From the NCBI GenBank assembly GCA_028277885.1, contig JANQFK010000080.1, positions 1 through 34,079 on the forward strand: a DNA stretch of 34,079 nt, read 5' to 3'. Shown in pieces: positions 17,554 to 26,543 of this stretch. The stretch is from Myxococcota bacterium (GTDB taxonomy: Bacteria; Myxococcota_A; UBA9160; UBA6930). Under the pieces are notes generated by a model. That model ran no database searches. It was not told the DNA's origin and saw nothing but the letters and a program-made list of their open reading frames with translations. How positions within the stretch are numbered: position 1 is the first letter of the stretch; every line of letters starts with the position of its first letter. A program made the translations under genes and the position numbers.

Positions 17554-18699
17554 TCAGATCCCCAGCACGTAGAACACGATGGAGAAGATCGCCGCCGTCA
17601 CCGCGATCAGCACGATGCCGCTCACCACGGCGCTGGTGGTGGACTCGCCCACGGCGCTGGCGCCGGTGCCGGTCTCCGTGCCGCGCAGGCAGCCCACGGC
17701 GGCCACGATCACGCCGTAGACGGCGCCCTTGAAGAGCCCGCCCAGGAGGTCGCCGGGGCTGGTGGCCTCCACCACGCGGTTCCAGAAGGTGACGACGGGG
17801 TAGTCGAGGGTGAGGAACATGGCGAGGCCGCCCACCACGCCGGCCAGGTCCATCAGCAGGATGAGGGCCGGGATCACCAGCACGGCGGCCAGCACCCGGG
17901 GGATCACGAGGAAGCGCACCGGCTCGAGGCCCATGGTGGTCAGGGCATCGATCTCCTCGTTCACCTTCATGGTGCCGATCTCCGCCGCGAAGGCGGAGCC
18001 CGAGCGGGCGGTGAGCAGGATCGCGGCCATCAGCGGACCGAGCTCGCGGAACATCGCGATGCCGATGAAGTCCGCGACGAAGATCTGGGCGCCGAAGCGC
18101 TGGAGGGAGACCGCCGACTGGAAGGCGAGGATCAGGCCCAGCAGGAACCCCACCAGGGCGATGATCGGGATCGCACCGATCCCGGCCCGCTCCGCCACCA
18201 CCACCACGTCCCGGAAGCGGATGCTGCGCGGGTGCCGCAGCGCCCTGCCCAGGCACACCGTGATCTCTCCCGTGAAGACCACCAGGGAGCGAAGCTCGGC
18301 GAAGAAGCCCAGGCTGCTGCGTCCCAGGGCGACCAGCAGGCCCTCCCGCTTCGAGGGCGGGGCCGGGGCGGCCTCGCCCGAGGGCTCGATCAGGGCCAGG
18401 ATCCGCGCGAACTCCTCGCGCAGGCCGCGGACCTCGAGCCGGCGACCGCGCGCCTCCTGGAGCTCCCGGAGGGCCACCAGGATGCTCGCGCCGGCGCCGT
18501 CGCAGTAGTCGATGGCCGAGCAGTCGACGACCAGCGGGTCGGCCTCGCACTCCCGGGCCCGCTCCAGGGCCTCGCCCCAGACGGACCCGGCGCGACCGGC
18601 GTCGAGCCGGCCCTCCAGCACGAGCCGGACGCTTCCCGCGGCGTCGCCGTCGACGCGGACGCTGGCGCTGGGCACTCTCTCCGGGGCGGGGCTCGCCAT
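17554..18699 (-). CDS. STAS-MlaE fusion permease
   Basis: A 381-residue protein. Residues about 10-110 form a STAS domain, with VRLVLEGRLDAGRAGSVW and VVDCSAIDYCDGAGASILV. STAS is the domain of MlaB, the small partner that stabilises MlaF in E. coli. About 125-381 is the MlaE permease (GRSSLGFFAELRSLV, IIALVGFLLGLILAFQSA, IFVADFIGIAMFRELGPLMAAILLT as landmarks), with five to six TM segments and the GTMKVNEEIDAL coupling helix. The fusion would replace a separate mlaB. It is first in the operon. The start at 18699 lacks a good ribosome site; an ATG at 18720 (MLWPVAA extension) sits directly against GGGAGGT and is the alternative. Confidence 0.93.
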   Translation of the reverse strand: MASPAPERVPSASVRVDGDAAGSVRLVLEGRLDAGRAGSVWGEALERARECEADPLVVDCSAIDYCDGAGASILVALRELQEARGRRLEVRGLREEFARILALIEPSGEAAPAPPSKREGLLVALGRSSLGFFAELRSLVVFTGEITVCLGRALRHPRSIRFRDVVVVAERAGIGAIPIIALVGFLLGLILAFQSAVSLQRFGAQIFVADFIGIAMFRELGPLMAAILLTARSGSAFAAEIGTMKVNEEIDALTTMGLEPVRFLVIPRVLAAVLVIPALILLMDLAGVVGGLAMFLTLDYPVVTFWNRVVEATSPGDLLGGLFKGAVYGVIVAAVGCLRGTETGTGASAVGESTTSAVVSGIVLIAVTAAIFSIVFYVLGI

Positions 18700-18798
18700 G
18701 GCTGCTACGGGCCACAGCATACCTCCCGCGCCCCCTCCGGCGGCGCCCGTGGTAGCATGGCCGACCGCCCCGCGCCCGACGCCCAGCCAGGAGCCTTC

Positions 18799-19650
18799 GT
18801 GCCCTACGAGCCGCCCCCCACCCCCTTCGTCGACTCCGTGCTGTTCCCGAGCGACTTCTCGCCCGACAGCGAGACGGCCTTCGCCCACGCCCTGGCCATC
18901 GCGCTGCTGCGCAAGACGCGGCTCACGCTGCTCCACGTGGGCAGCGGCGACGGGCCCCAGGACGACTGGCGGCGCTTCCCGGGCGTCCGCTCCACCCTCG
19001 AGCGCTGGGGCGTCCTCGAGCCCGGGAGCGAGCGGGCCGCGGTGATGGACCAGCTCTCGGTGGACGTCACCAAGGTCGGCATGCGCGGGGGGAGCCCGCG
19101 CCGCGCCACCCTCGAGTTCCTCGAGAGGCACCCGGCGGATCTGCTGGTGCTCGCGACCGAGGGCCGCGAGGGGCTGCAGCGCTGGCGGCGGCCCTCGGTG
19201 GCGGAGGGCCTGGCCCGGAGCGCGAAGGCCCTCACCCTCTTCGTGCCCAAGGGCGGGCGCGGGTTCGTGGCGGCGGAGAGCGGCGAGCTGCTGCTCCGCC
19301 GCATCCTGGTGGCCGCGGATCGCCACCCCGACCCCCACGCCGCGCTCGTCTACGCCGCCCGGGCGGGCGTCGTCCTCGGTGAGCCCACCGTGGAGATCGG
19401 CGTGGTCCACGTGGGCGAGGAGCCGCTGCGCGTGGATCCGCCCCAGGTGGAGGGCGTCTCCTGGAAGAGCCTCCAGCGCAGCGGCGACGTGGTGGAGGAG
19501 ATCGGGCGCGCCGCCGAGGAGCACGGCGCCGACCTGGTGGTGATGGCGACCCACGGCCACGACGGCGTGCTCGACGTGCTGCGCGGCAGCGTCACCGAGC
19601 AGGTGATGCGTCGCTCAGACGTCCCGCTCCTGGCGGTCCCGGCGCCGTGA
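18799..19650 (+). CDS. Tandem universal stress protein (two UspA domains)
   Basis: About 283 residues. Domain 1 (about 5-145) starts FVDSVLFPSDFSPDSETA and contains ADLLVLATEGREGLQRW. Domain 2 (about 155-283) contains GADLVVMATHGHDGVLDVL, RGSVTEQVMRRSDVPLLAV, close to the Usp ATP-binding pattern (GxxG..GS). Domain 1 lacks the typical second glycine motif and may not bind ATP. Usp proteins act in stress survival. The GTG at 18799 is favoured because AGGAG lies 5 nt before it; the ATG at 18757 (14 codons upstream) lacks a ribosome site. Divergent from the mla operon across a short region. The 3' end overlaps the opposite gene by 36 nt. Confidence 0.88.
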   Translation: MPYEPPPTPFVDSVLFPSDFSPDSETAFAHALAIALLRKTRLTLLHVGSGDGPQDDWRRFPGVRSTLERWGVLEPGSERAAVMDQLSVDVTKVGMRGGSPRRATLEFLERHPADLLVLATEGREGLQRWRRPSVAEGLARSAKALTLFVPKGGRGFVAAESGELLLRRILVAADRHPDPHAALVYAARAGVVLGEPTVEIGVVHVGEEPLRVDPPQVEGVSWKSLQRSGDVVEEIGRAAEEHGADLVVMATHGHDGVLDVLRGSVTEQVMRRSDVPLLAVPAP

Positions 19651-19998
19651 GCCCTTCGGCCGCCCGGGCCGCCGCCCGGAGCGCGCCTCGATCCGGAAGC
19701 GCGGCAGGCTGAGGCGCCGCCCGCGGCACTCGGGGCAGTGGCCCGGGCGCTTGAGCGGGTGGCGCCGCGGCACGAAGCCGCAGTCGAGGCAGCGGCAGGG
19801 CTCCACCTCGAGGGCCTCGCCGCGGTGGGGCAGCGAGCGCATCAGGTGCTCGAGGTGCTCCGGCACCTCGCGCTCGGGGATGCCCACCGCCCGGGACAGG
19901 TCGCGCGCCGTGCACGGCTCCTCGAGCAGCGCCTCGCGCAGGCTCTCCCGCACCGTCGCGCCGCGCAGCTCCCGGTGCGGACCCGGCGTGCGTGCCAC
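19615..19998 (-). CDS. HTH plus zinc-ribbon predicted regulator (COG3357-like)
   Basis: A 127-residue protein. The N-terminal winged-helix-like part (SLREALLEEPCTARDLSRAVGIPEREVPEHLEHLMRSL as landmarks) precedes a zinc ribbon with CRCLDCGF and CPECRG (C-x2-C ... C-x2-C). The tail is very basic (GRRPGRPKGSRRRDR) and would suit nucleic-acid binding; its GRP-like core resembles an AT-hook. This order matches the small HTH/Zn-ribbon family seen widely in archaea and some bacteria. The GTG start at 19998 is 8 nt after the xthA stop, so the two genes are probably co-transcribed. A later GTG at VRESL is possible. Its 3' end is antisense to the last 36 nt of the Usp gene. Confidence 0.75.
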   Translation of the reverse strand: MARTPGPHRELRGATVRESLREALLEEPCTARDLSRAVGIPEREVPEHLEHLMRSLPHRGEALEVEPCRCLDCGFVPRRHPLKRPGHCPECRGRRLSLPRFRIEARSGRRPGRPKGSRRRDRQERDV

Positions 19999-20006
19999 GG
20001 GCGGGC

Positions 20007-20780
<774 letters not shown>

Positions 20781-20834
20781 GGAGGGAGCCTACCCTAGGA
20801 GTCCGACCCGGGAAGGGTCGTGCGACGCCGCAGG

Positions 20835-20853
20835 GATCCGGCGGAGCCGGATC
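20835..20853. other. Hairpin/palindrome between xthA and msrA
   Basis: GATCCGGC-GGA-GCCGGATC is a perfect 8-bp inverted repeat with a 3-nt loop. It lies in the 114-nt divergent region between two oxidative-damage genes. It could be an operator serving both, or simply one of the short-loop hairpins common between genes here. Confidence 0.45.
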
Positions 20854-20894
20854 GCAGCTAGCTACGCTCTCGCCACCCCGAATCGGAGTCCTCC

Positions 20895-21539
20895 ATGGGA
20901 ATCTTCGCGCGTCGCCCCGTCCTGCCCGAGCCGTCCCAGGCGCTGCCCGGCCGCTCCGAGAGCATGCCGGTCCCCGACGCCCACGCGGTGAGCGGCCACC
21001 CGATGAAGCCGCCGTACCCCGACGGGCTCGAGGTGCTCGACGTGGGCATGGGCTGCTTCTGGGGCGCCGAGCGCCGCTACTGGCAGGCGAGCGGGGTGTG
21101 GGTCACCGCCGTGGGCTACCAGGGCGGCCACACGCCGAACCCCACCTACGAGGAGGTCTGCAGCGGGCGCACCGGTCACACCGAGGTGGTGCGCGTGGTG
21201 TTCGATCCCGGCGCCATCGCGCTGGCCGAGGTGCTGCGGCTGTTCTGGGAGGGTCACGACCCCACCCAGGGCATGCGCCAGGGAAACGACGTGGGCACCC
21301 AGTACCGCTCCGCGCTCTACACCCACGGGCCGGCCCCGGCCGAGGCGGCCCGCACCAGCGCCGAGGCCTACCAGAAGCGCCTCGAGGCCGCGGGCTACGG
21401 CACGATCACCACCGAGATCCGCGAGGCGCCGCCCTTCTACTTCGCGGAGCCCTACCACCAGCAGTACCTGCACAAGAACCCCGGCGGCTACTGCGGCCTG
21501 GGCGGCACGGGGGTCTCCTGCCCGACGGGGCTCGCGTAG
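20895..21539 (+). CDS. msrA: Peptide methionine sulfoxide reductase MsrA
   Basis: A 214-residue enzyme reducing the S-isomer of methionine sulfoxide in proteins. The catalytic cysteine is C54 in GMGCFWGAERRYW. Other hallmarks are GYQGGHTPNPTYEEVCSG, TGHTEVV, QGNDVGTQYRS and YHQQYLHKNPGGYC. The C-terminal GYCGLGGTGVSC keeps both resolving cysteines as in E. coli MsrA. It also has the same N-terminal extension (MPVPDAHAVSGHPM). The LLM gene starts 4 nt after its stop, so they share a transcript. Repair of oxidised methionine fits the neighbouring xthA. Confidence 0.96.
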   Translation: MGIFARRPVLPEPSQALPGRSESMPVPDAHAVSGHPMKPPYPDGLEVLDVGMGCFWGAERRYWQASGVWVTAVGYQGGHTPNPTYEEVCSGRTGHTEVVRVVFDPGAIALAEVLRLFWEGHDPTQGMRQGNDVGTQYRSALYTHGPAPAEAARTSAEAYQKRLEAAGYGTITTEIREAPPFYFAEPYHQQYLHKNPGGYCGLGGTGVSCPTGLA

Positions 21540-21543
21540 CCCC

Positions 21544-22452
21544 GTGCGCTTCACCTACGCGGAGTCGATGTGCGACCCCTCCCACCTGCTGCCCCTGGCC
21601 GTGGCGGCGGACCGCTGCGGCTGGCACGGCTTCACGGTGCCCGACAGCATCGCCTACCCCGAGGTCTCGGACAGCAGGTACCCCTACACGCCCGACGGCA
21701 GCCGGGAGTTCCTCGAGGACAAGCCCTTCCTCGAGCCCTTCGCGCTGATCCCCGCCATGGGGGCCGTCACCGAGCGGCTGCGCTTCACCACCTTCGTGGT
21801 GAAGCTGCCCATCCGCCACCCCGTGCTCGTCGCCAAGCAGGCGAGCTCCGTCGCCGTGCTGACGGCCAACCGCCTGGTGCTCGGGGTGGGCCTCTCGCCC
21901 TGGCCCGAGGACTACCGCCTGTGCGGCCAGCCCTGGGAGCAGCGCGGCCGGCGCATGGACGAGATGATCGAGATCCTGCGCGGCCTCACCACCGCCCAGG
22001 CCGGGCCCCGGGGCGCGGCCCAGTCCGGCGCGCCCGGCGCCTTCTTCGCCTACTCGGGCCGCTTCTACGAGATCGAGTCCGTGAAGCTGTGCCCGGTGCC
22101 CACGGAGCCCATCCCGATCCTGATCGGCGGCCACGCCGAGCCCGCCCTGCGCCGCGCGGCACGCCTGGCCGACGGCTGGATGCACGCCGGCGGCGACGCC
22201 GAGGAGCTCGCCCGCATGCTCGACCGGCTGAACGCCCTGCGCCGCGAGGCCGGGCGCGAGCGCGAGCCCTTCGAGGTGCACGTCATCTCCATGGACGCCT
22301 ACACGCCCGACGGGCTGCGCCGCCTCGAGGACCTGGGCGTCACCGACGTGATCGTGGGCTTCCGCAACGCCTACGAGAAGGACACCCAGACGCTCCAGCA
22401 GAAGATCGACGCCCTCGAGGGCTTCGCGGAGCGCGTGATCTCGAAGGTCTAG
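21544..22452 (+). CDS. Luciferase-like (LLM class) flavin/F420-dependent oxidoreductase
   Basis: A 302-residue TIM-barrel enzyme. Family features include the N-terminal MRFTYAESM, HGFTVPDS, RLRFTTFVVKLPIRHPVLVAKQA, RLVLGVGLSPW, RRMDEMIEILRGL, IPILIGGHAEPALRRAARLADGW (landmarks) and VTDVIVGF. It uses reduced FMN or F420; the cofactor and substrate cannot be fixed from sequence. The GTG start at 21544 is directly downstream of msrA (4 nt). It is convergent with the spermidine-synthase-like gene, 5 nt between stops. F420-dependent LLM proteins are abundant in high-GC Actinobacteria and some Deltaproteobacteria-like lineages. Confidence 0.9.
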   Translation: MRFTYAESMCDPSHLLPLAVAADRCGWHGFTVPDSIAYPEVSDSRYPYTPDGSREFLEDKPFLEPFALIPAMGAVTERLRFTTFVVKLPIRHPVLVAKQASSVAVLTANRLVLGVGLSPWPEDYRLCGQPWEQRGRRMDEMIEILRGLTTAQAGPRGAAQSGAPGAFFAYSGRFYEIESVKLCPVPTEPIPILIGGHAEPALRRAARLADGWMHAGGDAEELARMLDRLNALRREAGREREPFEVHVISMDAYTPDGLRRLEDLGVTDVIVGFRNAYEKDTQTLQQKIDALEGFAERVISKV

Positions 22453-22457
22453 CGGCG

Positions 22458-24953
22458 CTACGCCGCCGCCGGGCGCTGGGCGCGCAGCATCAGGGTGACC
22501 CCCACCGCGTAGAGCCCCGCCGCCACCAGCGCCACGACGGTGAAGCCCCACGCCATGGCGAGCACCACCGCGAGGGTGGTGCCCACCACGGACCCGATCC
22601 CGTTGATCCCCCAGGCCCAGGGCACCAGCCGCGGATGCTCCCGCGAGATGCAGGCGATGCCGAGGGGCATGAAGGTGCCGAGGGTGAGGCCCATGGGGAG
22701 CTGGGCCGCCACCGCGATGGCGACGCGCCAGCCGAAGTCGAGGTGCAGGAAGCTCTCGAAGAGCCGGGAGAGCCCGAAGGCGTAGACGCCCACCAGCACC
22801 GCGACGAGCACCACGCCGCGCCGCACCGCCCACTCCGGCGTCTCGACGAAGCGGGTCGAGAGCAGGCTGCCGAGGCTCGAGAAGAGCAGCAGCGAGAAGA
22901 TGGTGATCGAGAGCGCGTGGGTGGGCGAGCCCAGGAAGAGCACGAAGGACTGGACGAAGCTGATCTCGATGAACATGAAGCCCACGCCGAGGGCCAGGAA
23001 GTAGGCCAGGTACGAGACCACGCTGGGCGCGCGCAGCCCCTCCCGGGCGCCCCGCAGGAGCGGCAGCCCGATCAGCACGCTGCCCAGCACGAAGGACTGG
23101 AGCACCATGAGGATCAGCACGAGGTGGCCGATGTAGGAGCCCGGGAACATGAAGTAGAGCGACCGTTCCGGCGGGAAGTTCGACCACTTGCCGACGTTGT
23201 AGAAGAACGGGTCGTCGTCGTGCACCGGGTCGAGCCGGAAGCTCGACTCCTCAATGACGCGCTGCCGCAGCGCCTCGTCGGGCCCCAGGACCTGGGCGAA
23301 CTCGTACTCCCGCGAGCCGTGGGCCGCCGGCGCGTAGGCGACCGCGAAGCCGTGCTCGTCCGCGAACGCCTCGATGGAGGCCACCTGGGCCGCGCTGAAC
23401 TCGCTCTTCTTGAGCATCACCACCTCGGTGCGCGCCTTCTGCTTGGGAGCCGCGGTGGTGACGACCATCAGGTGGTTCTCGGGATTCGGCGCGCCGAGGT
23501 CGCGGATGGCCTCGAAGCCCGTCAGCGCCGTGCGGACGCCCAGGGGCGGCAGGTCGCCCTCGTAGATGATGTCGCCCACCACCATGGTGAGGATTCCGTC
23601 CTCGGAGAGGTGGGAGAGGTAGTCCTTCACGGCGCCGACGGTGTAGAGGTAGCTCTCCGCCAGCACGTAGGCGCCGGTCGCCTGGGCGGCGAAGGTGTCG
23701 GTCGTGGTGACCTGGACCAGGTCGAAGGTCTCGCCGCTGCGACGCACGAAGTGGCGGCCCTCGCTCGCCACCAGGCTCACGTCCGGCCGGTGGTAGAAGT
23801 CGCCGGTGAACTCCCGCAGGCGCTCCTTCAGCAGCTCGACGGTCTTGGGCTGGAGCTCGGCACCGGTCACGTGCCGCGCTCCCTGGCGGATCGCGTTCAC
23901 CATGTCGACGCCGCCCCCCACCCCGATCACCAGCACCTTGGGGGCGTCGAGCACGAGGTAGGGGGTGCGCAGGATGTGGAAGTCGAACATGGCGAAGTCG
24001 TCGAGATCGCCCGAGAACGAGTAGATGTGGGAGCCGTTGCAGCCGTCGTAGGTGATGCCGGCCACGTCGGGCAGCTTGCCCTTGTAGCGCTCCGAGAGCC
24101 CGTTGTTCCCCCAGTACTGGTACTTGGAGGAGAACTTCCAGCCCGCGGCGTCCACGCGGTTGAGCGCCGTCCACTCGGAGTAGAGGTCCGGCCGGTCCGG
24201 GTTCGCCTTCACGGTGGGGGGCACCTTGGTCGGGGTGACCTCGATGGGGAGGCGCTTGCCCGCGGGCGCCGCGCCGAGCGCCACCACCAGGGCCACGGCG
24301 GCCAGCCCGGCCCGGGCGCCGCGGCCCCGGGAGAGCGCCGCGGCGGCGGCGAGCATCAGCCCCGCCGCGAGGATGACGAGGCCCGGCACGCTCATCGTGG
24401 AGATCAGCACCACCGAGAGCAGGCAGCCCAGGGCCGCGCCCAGCAGGTCCCAGAAGTAGAGGCGCCCCATCAGCCGCGGGTAGCTCGCGAAGGGGATGCT
24501 CACGGCGAAGCCCGCCAGCAGGAAGGGGAGCCCCACGGCGAGGTAGTAGGCGAGCAGCCAGGCCGAGAAGCGGCCCGGGGCCCGGGTCACGTCCAGGACG
24601 TGGATCGGGAAGCGCGTGACGAAGACCAGCGCGAGCAGGGTGAGGACGGCGCCGGCGACGACGAGCCCCACCAGCAGGGCCTCGCCGCGGCGCTCGAACA
24701 GGCGCGGGAAGGCCGCCACGATGGCGCCGCTCGCGCCGAAGCCGAGCAGCGCCATGCTGATGGTCAGGTAGGCGAAGTGGTACCAGACCGTGAAGGAGAA
24801 CAGCCGGGTGAGGGAGACCTCGAGCACCAGGAGCCCGAGGGAGACCAGCAGCAGGGCCGCGTAGATGCCGCGGTGGGGGGCGTCGCCCCAGCCCCGCACG
24901 CGCAGCGCGTGGGAGGGTGCCTCGCCCTCGCTCCCGGCCTCGGCCTGCGCCAC
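22458..24953 (-). CDS. Polytopic membrane protein with spermidine-synthase-like core
   Basis: An 831-residue protein. Residues about 28-230 hold six to seven TM helices. About 240-520 is a soluble Rossmann domain of the spermidine synthase/SAM-methyltransferase type (VLVIGVGGGVDMVNAIR, GAELQPKTVELL). About 575-825 contains six or more further TM helices. The glycine-rich loop (G344-D350) is intact. The aminopropyl-transfer motif DxxDP is changed, however: T416 stands where the catalytic Asp would be, while D419 remains. True spermidine synthase activity is therefore doubtful. Such fusions occur in several Deltaproteobacteria-like genomes and are often auto-labelled spermidine synthase. The GTG start has AGGGAGGA 6 nt upstream, abutting a 22-bp palindrome. 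Confidence 0.85.
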   Translation of the reverse strand: MAQAEAGSEGEAPSHALRVRGWGDAPHRGIYAALLLVSLGLLVLEVSLTRLFSFTVWYHFAYLTISMALLGFGASGAIVAAFPRLFERRGEALLVGLVVAGAVLTLLALVFVTRFPIHVLDVTRAPGRFSAWLLAYYLAVGLPFLLAGFAVSIPFASYPRLMGRLYFWDLLGAALGCLLSVVLISTMSVPGLVILAAGLMLAAAAALSRGRGARAGLAAVALVVALGAAPAGKRLPIEVTPTKVPPTVKANPDRPDLYSEWTALNRVDAAGWKFSSKYQYWGNNGLSERYKGKLPDVAGITYDGCNGSHIYSFSGDLDDFAMFDFHILRTPYLVLDAPKVLVIGVGGGVDMVNAIRQGARHVTGAELQPKTVELLKERLREFTGDFYHRPDVSLVASEGRHFVRRSGETFDLVQVTTTDTFAAQATGAYVLAESYLYTVGAVKDYLSHLSEDGILTMVVGDIIYEGDLPPLGVRTALTGFEAIRDLGAPNPENHLMVVTTAAPKQKARTEVVMLKKSEFSAAQVASIEAFADEHGFAVAYAPAAHGSREYEFAQVLGPDEALRQRVIEESSFRLDPVHDDDPFFYNVGKWSNFPPERSLYFMFPGSYIGHLVLILMVLQSFVLGSVLIGLPLLRGAREGLRAPSVVSYLAYFLALGVGFMFIEISFVQSFVLFLGSPTHALSITIFSLLLFSSLGSLLSTRFVETPEWAVRRGVVLVAVLVGVYAFGLSRLFESFLHLDFGWRVAIAVAAQLPMGLTLGTFMPLGIACISREHPRLVPWAWGINGIGSVVGTTLAVVLAMAWGFTVVALVAAGLYAVGVTLMLRAQRPAAA

Positions 24954-24968
24954 CGACGTCCTCCCTGG

Positions 24969-24990
24969 GGTCGCCGGACGTCCGGCGACC
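24969..24990. promoter_or_regulatory. Perfect 22-bp palindrome abutting the ribosome site
   Basis: GGTCGCCGGAC followed at once by its exact reverse complement GTCCGGCGACC, with no spacer. It lies 2 nt upstream of the AGGGAGGA ribosome site of the 831-residue membrane protein gene, in the 144-nt gap after the acyltransferase gene. A diverged half copy (GGGTCGCCGGCGTCCGCCGG) is seen at about 25039-25058. It could be a repressor operator or an RNA hairpin tuning translation. Confidence 0.55.
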
Positions 24991-25097
24991 GGCCCGGGAT
25001 TCTGCCCCAGAACCGCGGGGCCCGCCGGCCGGGCCCGCGGGTCGCCGGCGTCCGCCGGGCGCGCTCCGTGGAGGCCGATCCGTGCCCGGCCGGCCCC

Positions 25098-26447
25098 CTA
25101 GGAGCGCGGGCGGCCGGAGAGCAGCCCCACGGCGGCCAGCTCGCGCAGCTCGCGGCGCAGCGCACGCCGGCACGCGCGCAGCTCGCGGGGGTTGGCGCGC
25201 AGGCGCAGCCAGGCGCGGGCCTCGCCGAGCAGCCGGTCGTGCTCCTCGGCGAAGCGCACCGCGGCGAAGCCGGCGAGGGGCGCGACCGCCAGGACGGCCA
25301 CGCCGGCCAGGGCGCCGAGCGCCGACCCCACGAGCCAGGCCTCGAGGCCCCAGGCCACCGGGAAGAGCACGAGGGCGGTGAGCAGCTTGTAGGTAGCGGG
25401 CAGGGTGGGCTCGCGACGCGATGCGTGGCCGGCGAGGCGCGCCAGGGCGGCGGGCAGCGCGTTCAGGAGCGCGCCGAGCAGTGCGGCGGGCAGCCAGAGC
25501 GCGAGCAGCGGCAGGCGGTCGAACAGGTAGAGGGCCACGTCCTGGGCCGGGTAGCGGGCGGCCAGCTGGTCCTCGCGGAGGTGGTGCCGGGAGAGCAGCG
25601 CGTCGTAGCGGGCCACCAGGCGCGCCACGCGCTCGGCGCGGGCGGGGTGCTGCTCGGCCAGGCGCTCCCAGGCCCGGGCGAAGCGCTGGCGCAGGGCCAG
25701 GCGGCGCGAGAGCGCGGGCTCGCCGGGCAGGGAGCGGGCGGGCTGGGCGTACACCGAGGCGGCGCGCTCCACGAGCCGGGCCTCGCGCCAGCTGGGGTGG
25801 TTCGGCGTCACGGCGCGCAGGGCGGCCTCGATGCGCGCGGTGAGGGTGCGGACGGCGCCGCGCTCGTCGGTCGCGCCGAGGGTGCGCTCCGGGGTCGGGT
25901 CGATGGGCTCGCCCACCACCAGCAGCGCGCGGGAGCGGAAGCGGTTGGCGTCCTCGAAGACCAGGCCCAGGGGCACGATGCGCAGGCCCACGTCGCCGTG
26001 GATCGCCTCGGTCTCGAGGGCGATGCGCGCGGCGCCGGTGCGCAGGGTCTGGAGCTGGGGCCGGTGGTGGGTGATGCCTTCGGGGAACAGCGCGATGGCG
26101 CCGCCGCGGCCCAGCTCCTCGTGGCAGCGCGCGAAGGTGGACCGGTTCTGGCGGGTGTCCTCGCCGACGTCCTGGCGGCGGTAGACCGGGATGGCGCCGC
26201 CCAGCTCGAGCAGCGGCCGCACCGCCCAGCTCTGCCACAGCGTGCTCTTGGCCAGGAACCGCGGCATGCGCGGCAGGGCGCCGGTCAGCAGGATCGGGTC
26301 GATCAGGCTGTTGGGGTGGTTGGCGACGAAGAGGACGGGCCCGTCCTCGGGCACCCGCTCGAGGCCGACGATCTCCACGCGGCGGTAGAAGATCCCCACC
26401 AGGAAGGCGGCGAGGCGGCGGACGAAGCGGTCGAGGCGATCACGCAT
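25098..26447 (-). CDS. PlsC-type acyltransferase with C-terminal extension
   Basis: A 449-residue protein. The N-terminal acyltransferase domain (about 20-215) has motif I NHPNSLIDPIL. The His-to-Asp gap is one residue longer than the classical HX4D, a form seen in related glycerophosphate acyltransferase families. It also has PRFLAKSTLW, GAIPVYRRQ and motif III ALFPEGITHHRP. The C-terminal half (about 230-449) holds hydrophobic segments (LLALWLPAALLGALLNALP, LTALVLFPVAWGLEAWLV, LGALAGVAVLAVAPLAGFAA) and a basic tail. It probably acylates a glycerolipid at the inner membrane. Divergent from the gene now interrupted by the insertion element, and upstream of the membrane protein at 22458. Confidence 0.9.
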   Translation of the reverse strand: MRDRLDRFVRRLAAFLVGIFYRRVEIVGLERVPEDGPVLFVANHPNSLIDPILLTGALPRMPRFLAKSTLWQSWAVRPLLELGGAIPVYRRQDVGEDTRQNRSTFARCHEELGRGGAIALFPEGITHHRPQLQTLRTGAARIALETEAIHGDVGLRIVPLGLVFEDANRFRSRALLVVGEPIDPTPERTLGATDERGAVRTLTARIEAALRAVTPNHPSWREARLVERAASVYAQPARSLPGEPALSRRLALRQRFARAWERLAEQHPARAERVARLVARYDALLSRHHLREDQLAARYPAQDVALYLFDRLPLLALWLPAALLGALLNALPAALARLAGHASRREPTLPATYKLLTALVLFPVAWGLEAWLVGSALGALAGVAVLAVAPLAGFAAVRFAEEHDRLLGEARAWLRLRANPRELRACRRALRRELRELAAVGLLSGRPRS

Positions 26448-26512
26448 GGCGAAGCTCCTGTTGCTGCCCCGGGGTAGAGCAGGGTCCGTGCCAGGCGCGC
26501 CACGCGAAGGCC

Positions 26513-26543
26513 GGGTATCAATAAAATCAATAGCTTGAGACCC
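26513..26543. repeat. AT-rich segment with inverted and direct repeats
   Basis: GGGTATCAA (26513-26521) and TTGAGACCC (26535-26543) form an inverted repeat with one mismatch. Inside it, ATCAATA occurs twice (26517-26523 and 26526-26532) at a 9-bp period. The segment is sharply more AT-rich than its surroundings and lies about 65-95 bp upstream of the acyltransferase start. It could be an operator or recombinase-type site. Function unknown. Confidence 0.45.

Noticed and set aside
16951..19650. An 899-codon plus-strand frame ending in the universal stress protein
   Set aside because: Its first about 600 codons are the reverse strand of mlaF and mlaE and look like shadow (His/Glu/Gln-rich) sequence. 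The real gene starts near 18757-18799.
22458..24953. Naming the gene speE
   Set aside because: The catalytic Asp of the DxxD motif is replaced by Thr and the protein is membrane-embedded, so the symbol would overstate what is known.
21570..26477. A 1635-codon plus-strand open frame
   Set aside because: It runs opposite to the membrane protein and acyltransferase genes and has the biased composition of a GC-rich shadow frame, with no domain motif.
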